DNA of 58,386 nucleotides, taken from the NCBI GenBank assembly GCA_003576705.1, contig QOZS01000038.1, forward strand, positions 1 to 58,386, in the 5' to 3' direction. The stretch is from Desertibaculum subflavum (GTDB taxonomy: Bacteria > Pseudomonadota > Alphaproteobacteria > Ferrovibrionales > Ferrovibrionaceae). A program made the translations under genes and the position numbers. Shown here piece after piece: positions 24,431-32,986 of this stretch. Positions within the stretch are counted from its first letter, which is position 1, and each line of letters begins with the position of its first letter. The notes under the pieces are model-generated. The model had not been told where the DNA came from, did no database searches, and saw nothing but the letters and a program-made list of their open reading frames with translations.

Positions 24431-25589
24431 GCAGGCGCTGGGCCGCCAGCGCGAGCAGCGCGGCGCCCGCCATCATCGCGCCGAGCGGCAGCGCGCTGCC
24501 GTCATGCAGCAGGCCGACCAGGCTCGCCGCCGCCGCGCCGCCGGTGAATTGCAGGGCGCCGACCAGGGCAGAGGCGGCGCCGGCGCGCTCCGCCGGGATG
24601 GCGCCGAGCGCCGTCGCCACCGCGTTCGGCACCGTCAGCCCGAAACAGGCGAGCGAGAAGAAGACCGCGACGACCAGACCGGCGAGGCCGCCGAGCCCGC
24701 TCGCCGCGACCGCGAGCACGCCGAGGTTCACGATGGCCGCCGCGGGGACGGTCCAGGCGATCACCCGGGCCGGCGGCCAGCGGCGCAGCAGCAGCCGGTT
24801 GACCTGCGAGGCGCCGATCACCGCCGCCGCGTTGAGCCCGAACAGCAGGCCGTAATCCTGCGGCGAGACGCCGTAGCCGTCGATCATCAGCGGTGCCGAT
24901 TCGGCGATGTAGGTGAACAGGCTGATCGAGCCGAAGGCGCAGACCAGGGCCGATCGCATGAAGCGCTGGTCGGACAGCAGCGCGCCGTAGCCGCGCAGCA
25001 CGCCGCCGTGGTGGACATGCGTCCGCGGCCGGGTCTCCGGCATCAGGCGCCAGACGGCGACCAGGCAGAGCAGGCCGAACAGCGCCAGAACGGCGAAGAT
25101 GCCCTGCCAGCCGAACGGGCCCATCACCTGGGCGCCGAGCCAGGGCGCCAGGATCGGCGCCACACCCATCACCAGCATCAGCATCGAGAAGACGCGCGCG
25201 GCGTCCTGCGGGCCATACAGGTCGCGCACGATGGCGCGGCCGATCACGATGCCGCCGCAGGCGCCCAGCGCCTGCAGGAAACGGAGCCCGATCAGCCCGT
25301 CGATGCCGGGCGCCAGCATGCAGCCGATCGAGGTCACCACATAGACGGCGATGCCGGCCAGCATCGGCGGCTTGCGGCCGATCCGGTCGCTGAGCGGGCC
25401 ATAGGCCAGCTGGCCGAGGGCGAGGCCGATCATGAAGGCGGCGAGGGTGCGCTGGACGGTGGCGGCGTCGGTCGCGAAGTCGCGGGCGAGCGTGGGCAGG
25501 CTCGGCAGGTACATGTCGATCGACATCGGCGCGAAGGCCGCGAGCGCGCCGAGCAACAGGGTTAAGCGAAGGCTAACGGGCTGGGTCAT
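24417..25589 (-). CDS. Bcr/CflA family drug-efflux MFS transporter
   Basis: A 390-residue major facilitator with 12 predicted helices. The Bcr/CflA signature is clear: APMSIDMYLPSLPTLARDF near the start and the motif A loop GQLAYGPLSDRIGRKPPM. It exports drugs such as bicyclomycin or chloramphenicol, or amino-acid derivatives, in exchange for protons. The ATG at 25589 is chosen because it places the first helix immediately after the start; the open frame extends 33 codons further without hydrophobic character. It is convergent with pntB. Confidence 0.92.
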   Translation of the reverse strand: MTQPVSLRLTLLLGALAAFAPMSIDMYLPSLPTLARDFATDAATVQRTLAAFMIGLALGQLAYGPLSDRIGRKPPMLAGIAVYVVTSIGCMLAPGIDGLIGLRFLQALGACGGIVIGRAIVRDLYGPQDAARVFSMLMLVMGVAPILAPWLGAQVMGPFGWQGIFAVLALFGLLCLVAVWRLMPETRPRTHVHHGGVLRGYGALLSDQRFMRSALVCAFGSISLFTYIAESAPLMIDGYGVSPQDYGLLFGLNAAAVIGASQVNRLLLRRWPPARVIAWTVPAAAIVNLGVLAVAASGLGGLAGLVVAVFFSLACFGLTVPNAVATALGAIPAERAGAASALVGALQFTGGAAAASLVGLLHDGSALPLGAMMAGAALLALAAQRLLKAT

Positions 25590-25734
25590 GGCACGCTGTC
25601 TTACGCAAGGGATATGCCGGCGCCTGTGACACCCGACCGCCTCCGGCGCATCGCGGCCATGCGGCGGCCAGCGTTTGTAAGGCGGCATTCGCGTTTACCA
25701 ATCGTTTGCATGCGAGGGCGATAACTAATCCGCT

Positions 25735-26715
25735 ATGTCGGCCGAACCCGCAGCGAAGCCCCGCGACCGATCGTCAACAGCGATCGGCACGACCCGCTTC
25801 GACTTCCAGCACAAGGTGTTCTCGGTGCCGGACGCCCATTTCCGGCTCGACCGGGTGCGCGGCATGGTCGAGTTCCGCCTTTCGCTCGGCGGCATGCTCG
25901 CCTCCGTCCCGCTGAACTCGCTCTGCCAGACCTTCGATATCGCCTCGGACAGCGACGACGCCAAGCTGCTCCGCATGGTCGAAAAGGGGCTGAAATTCGT
26001 CAAGGAGATCCGCCCCGGCGATTCGATCCCGAACGAGGTGCTCGACGGCACGGCATCGTGGAAGATCGATTCGCAGCATCACGACATGGCGCGCTCGCGC
26101 CTGATCGTCCAGCTCGTCGCTTGGCTCACCGGCTCGCAGTCTGGCCTCGCCGACGCCTCCGAGGCGCTGGTGGCGATCGAGCAGCCGGAGATCAAGGAGA
26201 AGATCAATACCGCCTTCGAGGAGGCCGCCGCCAAGCTCGGCTTCGGCAAGGACGGCAAGCAGAAGATCACCGATATGATCGACCAGCTGGCGCGCGAGAT
26301 GGCCTATATCGAGGCCCTGCGCGAGAAGATCGGCGGCTTCCTCGGCATCGAGAAGAAGCTGAAGATGCTGGCGTACAACTTCCGCGGCGACCGCTCGATC
26401 GGTGAATCGATCATCCGCATCCAGACCCTGACCGGGCCGCCGCTCAACGCGCTGCGTCAGCGATTCACCATGGTCGACGGGCAGACGACCGAGATCATCG
26501 CCGCCCTGAAGAAGCTCGGCACCACCATCGACTTCGTCCGCGCGACCCGCGATCACCTGCGCGAGGCCGTTCTCCTCTGGGAGGACATTGCAGAGTCCTG
26601 GACCGACGCCTCGCTCGAACGGGGCGAACAGAGCGAGCAGTTGATCGCGCAGACCTATCGTTTCGCCGCGACCAACTTCGCGGTCGGCCAGCGCTGGACG
26701 CTCAACGTCGGCTGA
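25735..26715 (+). CDS. Protein of unknown function, 326 residues
   Basis: I do not recognise this protein. It has no signal peptide or membrane segment and is probably cytoplasmic. Residues 20-100 look alpha/beta with conserved-looking aromatic residues (TTRFDFQHKVFSVPDAHFRL). Residues 150-300 are strongly helical and charged (EEAAAKLGFGKDGKQKITDM, REKIGGFLGIEKKLKML), with heptad-like spacing that suggests coiled coil. Codon use matches its neighbours, so a recent transfer is not indicated. It stands alone between the exporter and the CoA-transferase cluster, whose first gene begins 75 nt later. Confidence 0.8.
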   Translation: MSAEPAAKPRDRSSTAIGTTRFDFQHKVFSVPDAHFRLDRVRGMVEFRLSLGGMLASVPLNSLCQTFDIASDSDDAKLLRMVEKGLKFVKEIRPGDSIPNEVLDGTASWKIDSQHHDMARSRLIVQLVAWLTGSQSGLADASEALVAIEQPEIKEKINTAFEEAAAKLGFGKDGKQKITDMIDQLAREMAYIEALREKIGGFLGIEKKLKMLAYNFRGDRSIGESIIRIQTLTGPPLNALRQRFTMVDGQTTEIIAALKKLGTTIDFVRATRDHLREAVLLWEDIAESWTDASLERGEQSEQLIAQTYRFAATNFAVGQRWTLNVG

Positions 26716-26790
26716 GCCCGTTCGGGGGCTTGGGCGCGCGCCCGGCAGGCCTTAGGCTCGGCGGCCGATGGAAACGCCGAGAGCCGCCGA

Positions 26791-27996
26791 ATGAGCCCTT
26801 CATCCAAGCTGCCCCGCCACACGCCTGATCCGGCACCGGCCGGGCCGCTCAAGGACATCCGCATCGTCGACCTGTCGCGCCTCGTCGCCGGCAACATGGT
26901 GACGCATGCGCTCGGCGATTTCGGCGCCGACGTCATCAAGGTCGAGCGGCCGGGCAAGGGCGACGACCTGCGCAACTGGCGGGTCGACGGCCATTCCAAC
27001 TTCTGGAAGCTCTACGGCCGCAACAAGCGGAGCCTCGCCCTCGATATCCGGGCGGGCCAGGGCAAGGACATCCTGATCCGCCTGCTGCGCACGGCGGACG
27101 TGATGGTGGAGAACTTCGTCCCCGGCACGCTCGAGGAATGGGGCCTCGGCCCCGACGCGCTGCAGGCGATCAACCCGAAGCTGGTCATCGTGCGCGTCTC
27201 CGGCTGGGGCCAGACCGGGCCCTATGCCAAGCGGCCGGGCTTCGGCACCCTGGTCGAGGCGATGTCGGGCTTCGCCTACATGAACGGCTTCCCGGACAAG
27301 CCGCCGGCGCTGCCGCCGCTGGCGCTGGCCGACATGATCGCCGGGCTCTACGGCGCCTATGCGGTGATGGTGGCGCTGCGCGAGGTCGAGCGCGGCGGCA
27401 GGGGCCAGGTGATCGACCTGTCGCTGTTCGAGCCGATCCTCTCCATCATCGGCTCCGAGGCGCAGACCGCGCGCATCACCGGCGAGGCGCCGCTGCGCAA
27501 CGGCAACCAGTCGACGCACACCGCGCCGCGCAACGTCTACAAGTGCAGCGACGGGCGTTATGTCGCCATGTCGGGCTCCATGCAGTCGATGGCGGAGCGC
27601 ATCTTCGATACCATCGGCATGCCGGAGCTGAAGACCGATCCGCGCTTCCGCACCAACGACGACCGCGTCGACCACCGCGACGAGCTCGATGCCATCATCG
27701 GCGGCTTTATCGGTGCGAAGACGCAAGAGGAGAACTTGGCGCTGTTCGAGGCGGCCGGCGTGACGGTCGGGCCGATCTGCACCATCGCCGACCTGATGAC
27801 CCACCCTTATGTGATCGGCCGCGAGGTGATAGTCGAGGTGCCGGATGCCGATCTCGGCAGCATCCCGATGCCGAACATCGTGCCGCGCCTCTCCGGCACG
27901 CCGGGCGCGATCCGGCGGGCGGCGCCGAAGGTCGGGCAGGACAATGAGGAGATACTGGCGGAGCTGGCGCGGCTGGAAGCGAAGGCCGCGGAATGA
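26791..27996 (+). CDS. CaiB/BaiF family CoA transferase (first copy)
   Basis: A 401-residue class III CoA transferase that moves CoA between carboxylic acids through an aspartyl intermediate. The probable catalytic residue is D181 (LALADMIAGLYGAY). The start region PLKDIRIVDLSRLVAGNMVT and VENFVPGTLEEWGLG are typical. It opens a plus-strand cluster and overlaps the next lyase gene by 4 nt. In Pseudomonas aeruginosa an enzyme of this family (Ict) activates itaconate in a gene set of the same make-up. Succinyl-CoA as donor and a C5 dicarboxylate as acceptor are inferred. Confidence 0.92.
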   Translation: MSPSSKLPRHTPDPAPAGPLKDIRIVDLSRLVAGNMVTHALGDFGADVIKVERPGKGDDLRNWRVDGHSNFWKLYGRNKRSLALDIRAGQGKDILIRLLRTADVMVENFVPGTLEEWGLGPDALQAINPKLVIVRVSGWGQTGPYAKRPGFGTLVEAMSGFAYMNGFPDKPPALPPLALADMIAGLYGAYAVMVALREVERGGRGQVIDLSLFEPILSIIGSEAQTARITGEAPLRNGNQSTHTAPRNVYKCSDGRYVAMSGSMQSMAERIFDTIGMPELKTDPRFRTNDDRVDHRDELDAIIGGFIGAKTQEENLALFEAAGVTVGPICTIADLMTHPYVIGREVIVEVPDADLGSIPMPNIVPRLSGTPGAIRRAAPKVGQDNEEILAELARLEAKAAE

Positions 27997-28889
27997 GCGC
28001 GCCCCTGCCGCTCTGGCGCTCGGCGCTGTTCGTGCCGGCGATCGCCGATAAGTTCATCGAGAAGGCGCATACCCGCGGCGCCGACGCGCTGCAGATCGAC
28101 CTCGAGGACAGCGTGCCGCCGGAGCGCAAGGCGGAGGCGCGCGCCCGCGTGCAGGCGGTGGCGGAACGGGTCTCGCAGGGCGGTGCCGAAATTCTCGTGC
28201 GCATCAATCGGCCGTGGCGTCTGGCGCTGCCCGATCTCGAGGCGACCGTCGGGCCGCGCGTCACCGCCATCGTCTGCCCGAAGGTGCCGCATGCGCAGCA
28301 CATCGAAGCGATCGCGGAAGTGCTCGACGAGCTGGAGGCCGAGCGCGGCCTCGCCATCGGCCATACCCGCATCATCGTCCTGGTGGAAACGCCCGGTGCG
28401 CTGGCGGAGATGGGAGCCATCGCGCGCCATCCGCGCGTCGTCGGCATGACCGTCGGCAGCGAGGATCTCTCGCTCTCCATGGGCATGCTGCCCGAGCCGG
28501 ACGGCATGTACGTGCCGGCCATGCTCTGCGTGGCGGCGGCCCGCGCCGCCGGCAAGCTGCCGTTCGGCACGCTCGGCTCGATCGCCCAGTTCGCCGACCG
28601 CGCGGCCTATCGCGAGCAGGCGTTGCGAGCCAAGCGGCTCGGTTTCGCCGGGGCCTCCTGCATCCACCCGGCGCAGGTCGAGATCCTGAACGAGGTCTTC
28701 GCGCCCTCGGCCGAGGAGCTCGCGCAGGCGAAGCGGGTGGTGGAAGCCTTCGAGGCGGCGCGGGCGCAGGGCCTCGGCGCCGTCGCGCTTGACGGCCGGA
28801 TGCTGGATGCGCCGGTCGTGGAGCGGGCGCGCAACGTATTGGCGGCGGGCGCGGCAATCGATGCCCGCAAACGGGGAGGAACGAGATGA
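27993..28889 (+). CDS. HpcH/HpaI-CitE family acyl-CoA lyase (first copy)
   Basis: A 298-residue TIM-barrel lyase that cleaves a hydroxyacyl-CoA such as citramalyl-CoA or malyl-CoA. Metal and CoA site motifs are present: LQIDLEDSVPPERK, the glutamate in IIVLVETPGAL and the aspartate in VGSEDLSLSMG, with CIHPAQVEI near the end. The start overlaps the CoA transferase and the stop overlaps the NIPSNAP gene, each by 4 nt. By analogy with P. aeruginosa Ccl it would release pyruvate and acetyl-CoA. Confidence 0.92.
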   Translation: MSAPLPLWRSALFVPAIADKFIEKAHTRGADALQIDLEDSVPPERKAEARARVQAVAERVSQGGAEILVRINRPWRLALPDLEATVGPRVTAIVCPKVPHAQHIEAIAEVLDELEAERGLAIGHTRIIVLVETPGALAEMGAIARHPRVVGMTVGSEDLSLSMGMLPEPDGMYVPAMLCVAAARAAGKLPFGTLGSIAQFADRAAYREQALRAKRLGFAGASCIHPAQVEILNEVFAPSAEELAQAKRVVEAFEAARAQGLGAVALDGRMLDAPVVERARNVLAAGAAIDARKRGGTR

Positions 28890-29212
28890 TCTACGAGATG
28901 CGCGTCTATCATTGTCTGCCGGGGCGTCTTCCGGCGCTGCTCAAGCGTTTCGAGCATGTCACGCTGGGGCTGTGGGCGCGGCACGGCATCCGCCAGGCCG
29001 GCTTCTGGACCGTCGAGGTCGGCTCGTCCAACCAGGACCTCTACTACCTGCTTGCCTGGGAATCGATGGCGGAGCGGGAGAAGAAGTGGGCCGCCTTCGC
29101 GGCGGATCCGGAATGGCAGGCCAAGCGGGCGGAGAGCGAGAAGGACGGGCCGATCCTGGCCTCGTTCTCCAACAGCTTCCTCAAGCCGACGAGCTTCTCC
29201 TCGGTGAAGTGA
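28886..29212 (+). CDS. NIPSNAP family protein
   Basis: A 108-residue ferredoxin-like (dimeric alpha-beta barrel) protein of the NIPSNAP family, of unknown biochemical role. The start MIYEMRVYHCLPGRLPALLK and the later YYLLAWESMAEREKKWAAF are diagnostic. It overlaps the lyase gene by 4 nt, so it is translated with the CoA-transferase and lyase. Such proteins often accompany catabolic operons and may bind a small acid or act as a stability factor. Confidence 0.88.
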   Translation: MIYEMRVYHCLPGRLPALLKRFEHVTLGLWARHGIRQAGFWTVEVGSSNQDLYYLLAWESMAEREKKWAAFAADPEWQAKRAESEKDGPILASFSNSFLKPTSFSSVK

Positions 29213-29394
29213 CGGACGCCGGCGGCGCCTCGGCCTCGGGGTGCCGCTGTCGGGATGGGGGCGCTCGCCGGTCGCCGGTGGTGACCTCGACTTCCCGAAT
29301 CATGAATGTGATGGCGCGTTCAGCCTTGAGTGAATCCCCTGGACCGCCGGACCATGACAATGGAATTCTGCGCCCTCCCGATGGGAGGAAATCA

Positions 29395-30774
29395 ATGGCC
29401 ATACTGCGAGCCGTGAAGCCGGCCGTGCATGATCGTGCGGTTACGCGCGAGATTGTGGAGCGTGCCCTTGCCATTCGCACCGACGCGGTGCCGGTGGATG
29501 TCCGGCAGGTGGCCAAGCAGTGCATTCTCGACTGGTTCGCCGTCTCGCTGGCCGGGGCCGAGGAGCCGCTGGCCCGCATGCTGCTCGACCAGGCGGCGGA
29601 AGACGGCGGCCATGCCCAGGCCGGCATCGTCGGCCATCGGCTGAGGGTTTCCACCCGACAGGCGGCGCTGATCAATGGGTCGATCAGCCACGCGCTCGAC
29701 TACGACGACGTGAATTTCGCCATGGGCGGACATCCGACCGTGGCGGCGCTGCCCGGCGCGCTCGCCCTGGCCGAGGCGCGGAAGCTGTCCGGCGATGCGC
29801 TGCTGGCGGCCTTCATCGCCGGCTACGAGACGCTCTGCCGGGTCGGGCGGCTGGTGGCGCCGGGCCATTATTCCCGCGGCTTCCATGCCACGGCGACGGT
29901 CGGCAGCTTCGGCTCGGCGGCGGCTTGCGCGCATATTCTCGGCCTCGACGCCGAAGCGACGGCCCGCGCGCTCGGCATCGCCGGCACGCAGGCGGCGGGG
30001 CTCAAGTCGCAGTTCGGGACGATGTGCAAGCCGCTGCATGCCGGCAAGGCGGCGGAGAACGGCCTGGTCGGCGCGCAGCTCGCCGCGCGCGGCTTCACCA
30101 GCCGGCTCGACATCCTGGAATGCGTGCAGGGCTTCGCCGATACGCAGAGCCCGGATTTCAATCCGGAGGCCGCGCTGGAGCAGCCGCGCATGGGCTGGCA
30201 TGTGCGCGCCAACCTCTTCAAGTACCACGCCGCCTGCTATCTCACGCATGCGCCGATGGATGCCGCGCGGGCGCTGCGGGTCGAGCACGGCCTGAAGCCA
30301 TCCGACCTGCGCAAGGTGACGGTGCGCATCGATTCCGGGGCTGACAAGGTCTGCAACATCCAGGCGCCGCGCACCGGGCTGGAGGCGAAATTCAGCCTGC
30401 GTCTGACCACGGCGATGGCGCTGGCCGGCACCGATACCGCGGCGCCGGGGACCTATAACGACACGACGGCGGCCGACCGCGAGCTGGTGCAATTGCGCGA
30501 GCGGGTGCAGATCGAGCTGGTCAACGACTGGCCGCATTCCCAGGCCGATGTCGTGCTCGAGCTCAACGATGGCCGGCGGCTGGAGAAGACCTGCGACACC
30601 GGCATCCCCGCCGCCGACGTGGCGTTCCAGGGCGATCGCGTGCGGGCCAAGTTCATGAGCCTCGCCGCGCCGGCGCTGGGCCAGGCCGGCGCCGAGCGGC
30701 TCGCCGCGGCGGTCGAGGATATCGAGAGCCTGAAGGATGCCGGCGAACTGATGGCGCTGGCCGTCCCCAAGTAA
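29395..30774 (+). CDS. MmgE/PrpD family protein
   Basis: A 459-residue member of the family that includes 2-methylcitrate dehydratase and cis-aconitate decarboxylase. Typical stretches are DWFAVSLAGAEEP, INGSISHALDYDDVN (active-site region), GYETLCRVGRLVAPGHYSRG and FGTMCKPLHAGKAAENGLVG. The start at 29395 follows the strong site GGGAGGAAATCA, and there is a 182-nt gap after the previous gene, so it may have its own promoter. P. aeruginosa carries a member of this family in its itaconate cluster (PA0881). The exact reaction is not determined; dehydration, isomerisation or decarboxylation of a tricarboxylate are the family options. Confidence 0.9.
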   Translation: MAILRAVKPAVHDRAVTREIVERALAIRTDAVPVDVRQVAKQCILDWFAVSLAGAEEPLARMLLDQAAEDGGHAQAGIVGHRLRVSTRQAALINGSISHALDYDDVNFAMGGHPTVAALPGALALAEARKLSGDALLAAFIAGYETLCRVGRLVAPGHYSRGFHATATVGSFGSAAACAHILGLDAEATARALGIAGTQAAGLKSQFGTMCKPLHAGKAAENGLVGAQLAARGFTSRLDILECVQGFADTQSPDFNPEAALEQPRMGWHVRANLFKYHAACYLTHAPMDAARALRVEHGLKPSDLRKVTVRIDSGADKVCNIQAPRTGLEAKFSLRLTTAMALAGTDTAAPGTYNDTTAADRELVQLRERVQIELVNDWPHSQADVVLELNDGRRLEKTCDTGIPAADVAFQGDRVRAKFMSLAAPALGQAGAERLAAAVEDIESLKDAGELMALAVPK

Positions 30775-30785
30775 CGAGGCGCGTG

Positions 30786-31274
30786 ATGGACGAACCGGAT
30801 TTCGCAAAGAAGGCCAAGCTGAAGCCGAAGGGCAACCGCTACGAGGATTTCGAGCCCGGCCGCGTGTTCCACCACCATTGGGGCCGCACGATCAGCCAGG
30901 CGGAGAACGCGCTGTTCACCACGCTGACCCTGCACTTCAATCCGCAATACACGAATGTCGAATTCGCCAAGGCGATGGGGCATCGCGACACGCCGGTGAA
31001 CCCGCTGCTCGTCTTCAACACCATCTTCGGCATGTCGGTGGAGGACCTGTCGGAAGGCGGCGGGCCGTTCCTCAGCGTGGACGAGCTTGCCTATCACCGG
31101 CCGGTCTATCCCGGCGACACCATCTTCGCCCGCTCCACCGTGGTGGAGCGCCGGCCGTCCGGCAGCAACCCCAAGATGGGCATCGCCAAGTGGCATACCC
31201 AGGGTTTCAATCAGCGGGGCGAGCTGGTCTGCGACTTCAAGCGTTCGAACCTCGTCAACAAGCGCAATCCCTGA
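30786..31274 (+). CDS. MaoC-type hot-dog hydratase (first copy), atypical active site
   Basis: A 162-residue single hot-dog-fold protein of the MaoC/hydratase-2 type (NRYEDFEPGRVFHHHWGRTI at the start). At the usual catalytic segment (G-D-x-N-P-x-H) it reads L-H-F-N-P-Q-Y, so the Asp and His of the dyad are both replaced. Either the catalysis differs, or it acts as the non-catalytic half of a heteromer with the second MaoC at 32472. A GTG three bases upstream is an alternative start. The itaconyl-CoA hydratase of P. aeruginosa (Ich) belongs to this superfamily. Confidence 0.85.
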   Translation: MDEPDFAKKAKLKPKGNRYEDFEPGRVFHHHWGRTISQAENALFTTLTLHFNPQYTNVEFAKAMGHRDTPVNPLLVFNTIFGMSVEDLSEGGGPFLSVDELAYHRPVYPGDTIFARSTVVERRPSGSNPKMGIAKWHTQGFNQRGELVCDFKRSNLVNKRNP

Positions 31275-31302
31275 TCCCATCTGCCCCTGATCCCATTTGC
31301 CA
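31271..31302 (+). repeat. 16-bp imperfect tandem duplication covering the MaoC stop codon
   Basis: CTGATCCCATCTGCCC (31271-31286) is followed directly by CTGATCCCATTTGCCA (31287-31302), 14 of 16 positions identical. The first copy contains the TGA stop of the first MaoC gene. Confidence 0.75.
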
Positions 31303-31315
31303 GTGACCTGAAGCC

Positions 31316-32467
31316 ATGACCTACATGACCGAAGAGCGCCGCCTGATCCAACAGCAGGCGCGCGAGTTCACCATGCGCGAAGTGCTGCCGGTGGCGAACC
31401 GGCTCGACCCCGTCGAGGGCGACATCCCGATGGAGCTGCGCGAGAAGCTCGGCGAGATGGGCTATTTCGGCATCCTGATCGCGGAGGAATACGGCGGCCT
31501 CGGCCTGGGCTGCTTCGAGTACTGCCTGATCACCGAGGAACTGGCGCGCGGCTGGATGAGCGTCGCCTCGATCATCGCCCGCGGCAACAGCCTGATCGGC
31601 ATGGAGAAGCTGTCGGAGGAGCAGCGCCGGCACTACCTGCCGAAGGTGGCGCGCGGCGAGCTGCTCGGCGCCTTCTCCATGTCGGAGCCGAATGCCGGTT
31701 CCGACATCGCCAACATCTCCTGCCGGGCGAAGAAGGACGGCGACAGCTATATCATCAACGGCAACAAGTACTGGTGCACCTTCGCCGACGGCGCCGACTT
31801 CCTGATCGTCATCGCCCGCACAGGCGATCCGAAGCCCGGCCGCCGGCACGAGGGCCTGACGGCGTTCATGATCCCGAAGAAGCGCGGCGAGCTGCCGCCG
31901 GGCGTCAAGGGCGCGCCGATCCCGAAGATCGGCTATTTCGGCTGGAAGACCTGGGAGCTGGCCTTCGACGATTGCCGCGTGCCCAAGGAATACGTCGTCG
32001 GCGAGGAGGGCAAGGGCTTCTACCTGGCGACGCATGGGCTGGAGAAGGCCCGCGCGCACACGGCGGCGCGCGCCATCGGTTTGGCGCGCGGCGCGCTCGA
32101 GGATTCGATCGAGTACGCCAACAGCCGCGTGCAGTTCAACCAGCCGATCAGCCAGTTCCAGGCGATCCGCTTCAAGATCGCGCAGATGGCGACCGAGGTC
32201 GAGGCTGCGCGCCAGCTCAACTACTTCGTCTGCAGCGAGATCGACAGCGGCCGGCGCTGTGACCTGGAAGCGTCGATGGTGAAGCTGTTCGCCTCCGAGA
32301 TGGCGGAGCGCGTGACCTCGGAAGGCATCCAGATCCATGGCGGCGCCGGCTACACCAAGCTGCATGCGGTGGAGCGCTACTGGCGCGATGCGCGGCTGAC
32401 CAAGATCTTCGAGGGCACCTCGGAGATCCAGCAGCGCATCATCTCCGACCGCCTGCTGGGGAGGTAG
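31316..32467 (+). CDS. Acyl-CoA dehydrogenase
   Basis: A 383-residue FAD-dependent acyl-CoA dehydrogenase that makes a trans-2,3 double bond. The substrate loop FSMSEPNAGSDIANI, the FAD-contact region IHGGAGYTKLHAVERYWRD and the catalytic glutamate E366 (KIFEGTSEIQQ) are all present. The length matches short-chain members, not the longer (2S)-methylsuccinyl-CoA dehydrogenase. In context a branched or dicarboxylic acyl-CoA such as methylsuccinyl-CoA is a reasonable guess. An alternative ATG lies 9 nt downstream. The second MaoC gene follows after 4 nt. Confidence 0.94.
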   Translation: MTYMTEERRLIQQQAREFTMREVLPVANRLDPVEGDIPMELREKLGEMGYFGILIAEEYGGLGLGCFEYCLITEELARGWMSVASIIARGNSLIGMEKLSEEQRRHYLPKVARGELLGAFSMSEPNAGSDIANISCRAKKDGDSYIINGNKYWCTFADGADFLIVIARTGDPKPGRRHEGLTAFMIPKKRGELPPGVKGAPIPKIGYFGWKTWELAFDDCRVPKEYVVGEEGKGFYLATHGLEKARAHTAARAIGLARGALEDSIEYANSRVQFNQPISQFQAIRFKIAQMATEVEAARQLNYFVCSEIDSGRRCDLEASMVKLFASEMAERVTSEGIQIHGGAGYTKLHAVERYWRDARLTKIFEGTSEIQQRIISDRLLGR

Positions 32468-32471
32468 GCCG

Positions 32472-32969
32472 ATGAAGATGTCCGACTACACCGGCAAGGA
32501 CAACTACTTCGAGGACTTCAAGGTCGGCGACGTGATCAAGCACGCGCGCGGCAAGACCATGGAGCCGCTGGAGCAGGTGCTGATCACCAACCTAGTGATG
32601 AATACCGCCGAGGGCCATTTCAACGAAGACCTGATGCAGCGCCGCACCGAGGGTTCGAAATTCGCCGGCGGCAAGCGGGTCAGCTTCGGCGGCGTCAACA
32701 TCTCGTTCTTCATTGGCCTCGCCTCGCAGGACACGGCCGAGAATGCCATCGCCGAGCTCGGTATGGACAAGATCAAGTTGCTGTCACCGGTCTTCCATGG
32801 CGACACGCTCTATTCCTACAGCGAGGTGCTGGAGACCGGGCCCGCCGACCGTGACGATGCCGGCATTGTCCGCTTCAAGCATTACGGCACCAAGCAGGAC
32901 GGCAAGCAGGTGTTCGAGGGCGAGCGGACCGTCCTGATCAAGCGGCGCAGCCACTGGGGGAACAAGTAG
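32472..32969 (+). CDS. MaoC-type hot-dog hydratase (second copy)
   Basis: A 165-residue hot-dog protein, starting MKMSDYTGKDNYFEDFKVGD. The catalytic segment reads MNTAEGHFNEDLM: the histidine of the hydratase dyad is kept but the aspartate is replaced by asparagine or threonine, complementary to the first copy. It follows the acyl-CoA dehydrogenase after 4 nt. A pathway role in hydrating an unsaturated dicarboxylyl-CoA to a hydroxy form, ready for the CitE-type lyase, fits the order of genes. Whether the two MaoC proteins pair is open. Confidence 0.88.
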   Translation: MKMSDYTGKDNYFEDFKVGDVIKHARGKTMEPLEQVLITNLVMNTAEGHFNEDLMQRRTEGSKFAGGKRVSFGGVNISFFIGLASQDTAENAIAELGMDKIKLLSPVFHGDTLYSYSEVLETGPADRDDAGIVRFKHYGTKQDGKQVFEGERTVLIKRRSHWGNK

Positions 32970-32986
32970 TGCGGGGGAACAAGTAG
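32956..32986 (+). repeat. 14-bp direct duplication carrying a stop codon and a ribosome site
   Basis: GGGGGAACAAGTAG occurs at 32956-32969 and again at 32973-32986. The first copy ends with the stop of the second MaoC gene, and the second copy ends one base before the GTG of the next CoA transferase, giving it a GGGGG ribosome site. Confidence 0.75.

Noticed and set aside
31316..32467. (2S)-methylsuccinyl-CoA dehydrogenase of the ethylmalonyl-CoA pathway
   Set aside because: That enzyme is about 150 residues longer, and no ethylmalonyl-CoA mutase or crotonyl-CoA carboxylase gene is nearby. A generic acyl-CoA dehydrogenase is the safer call.
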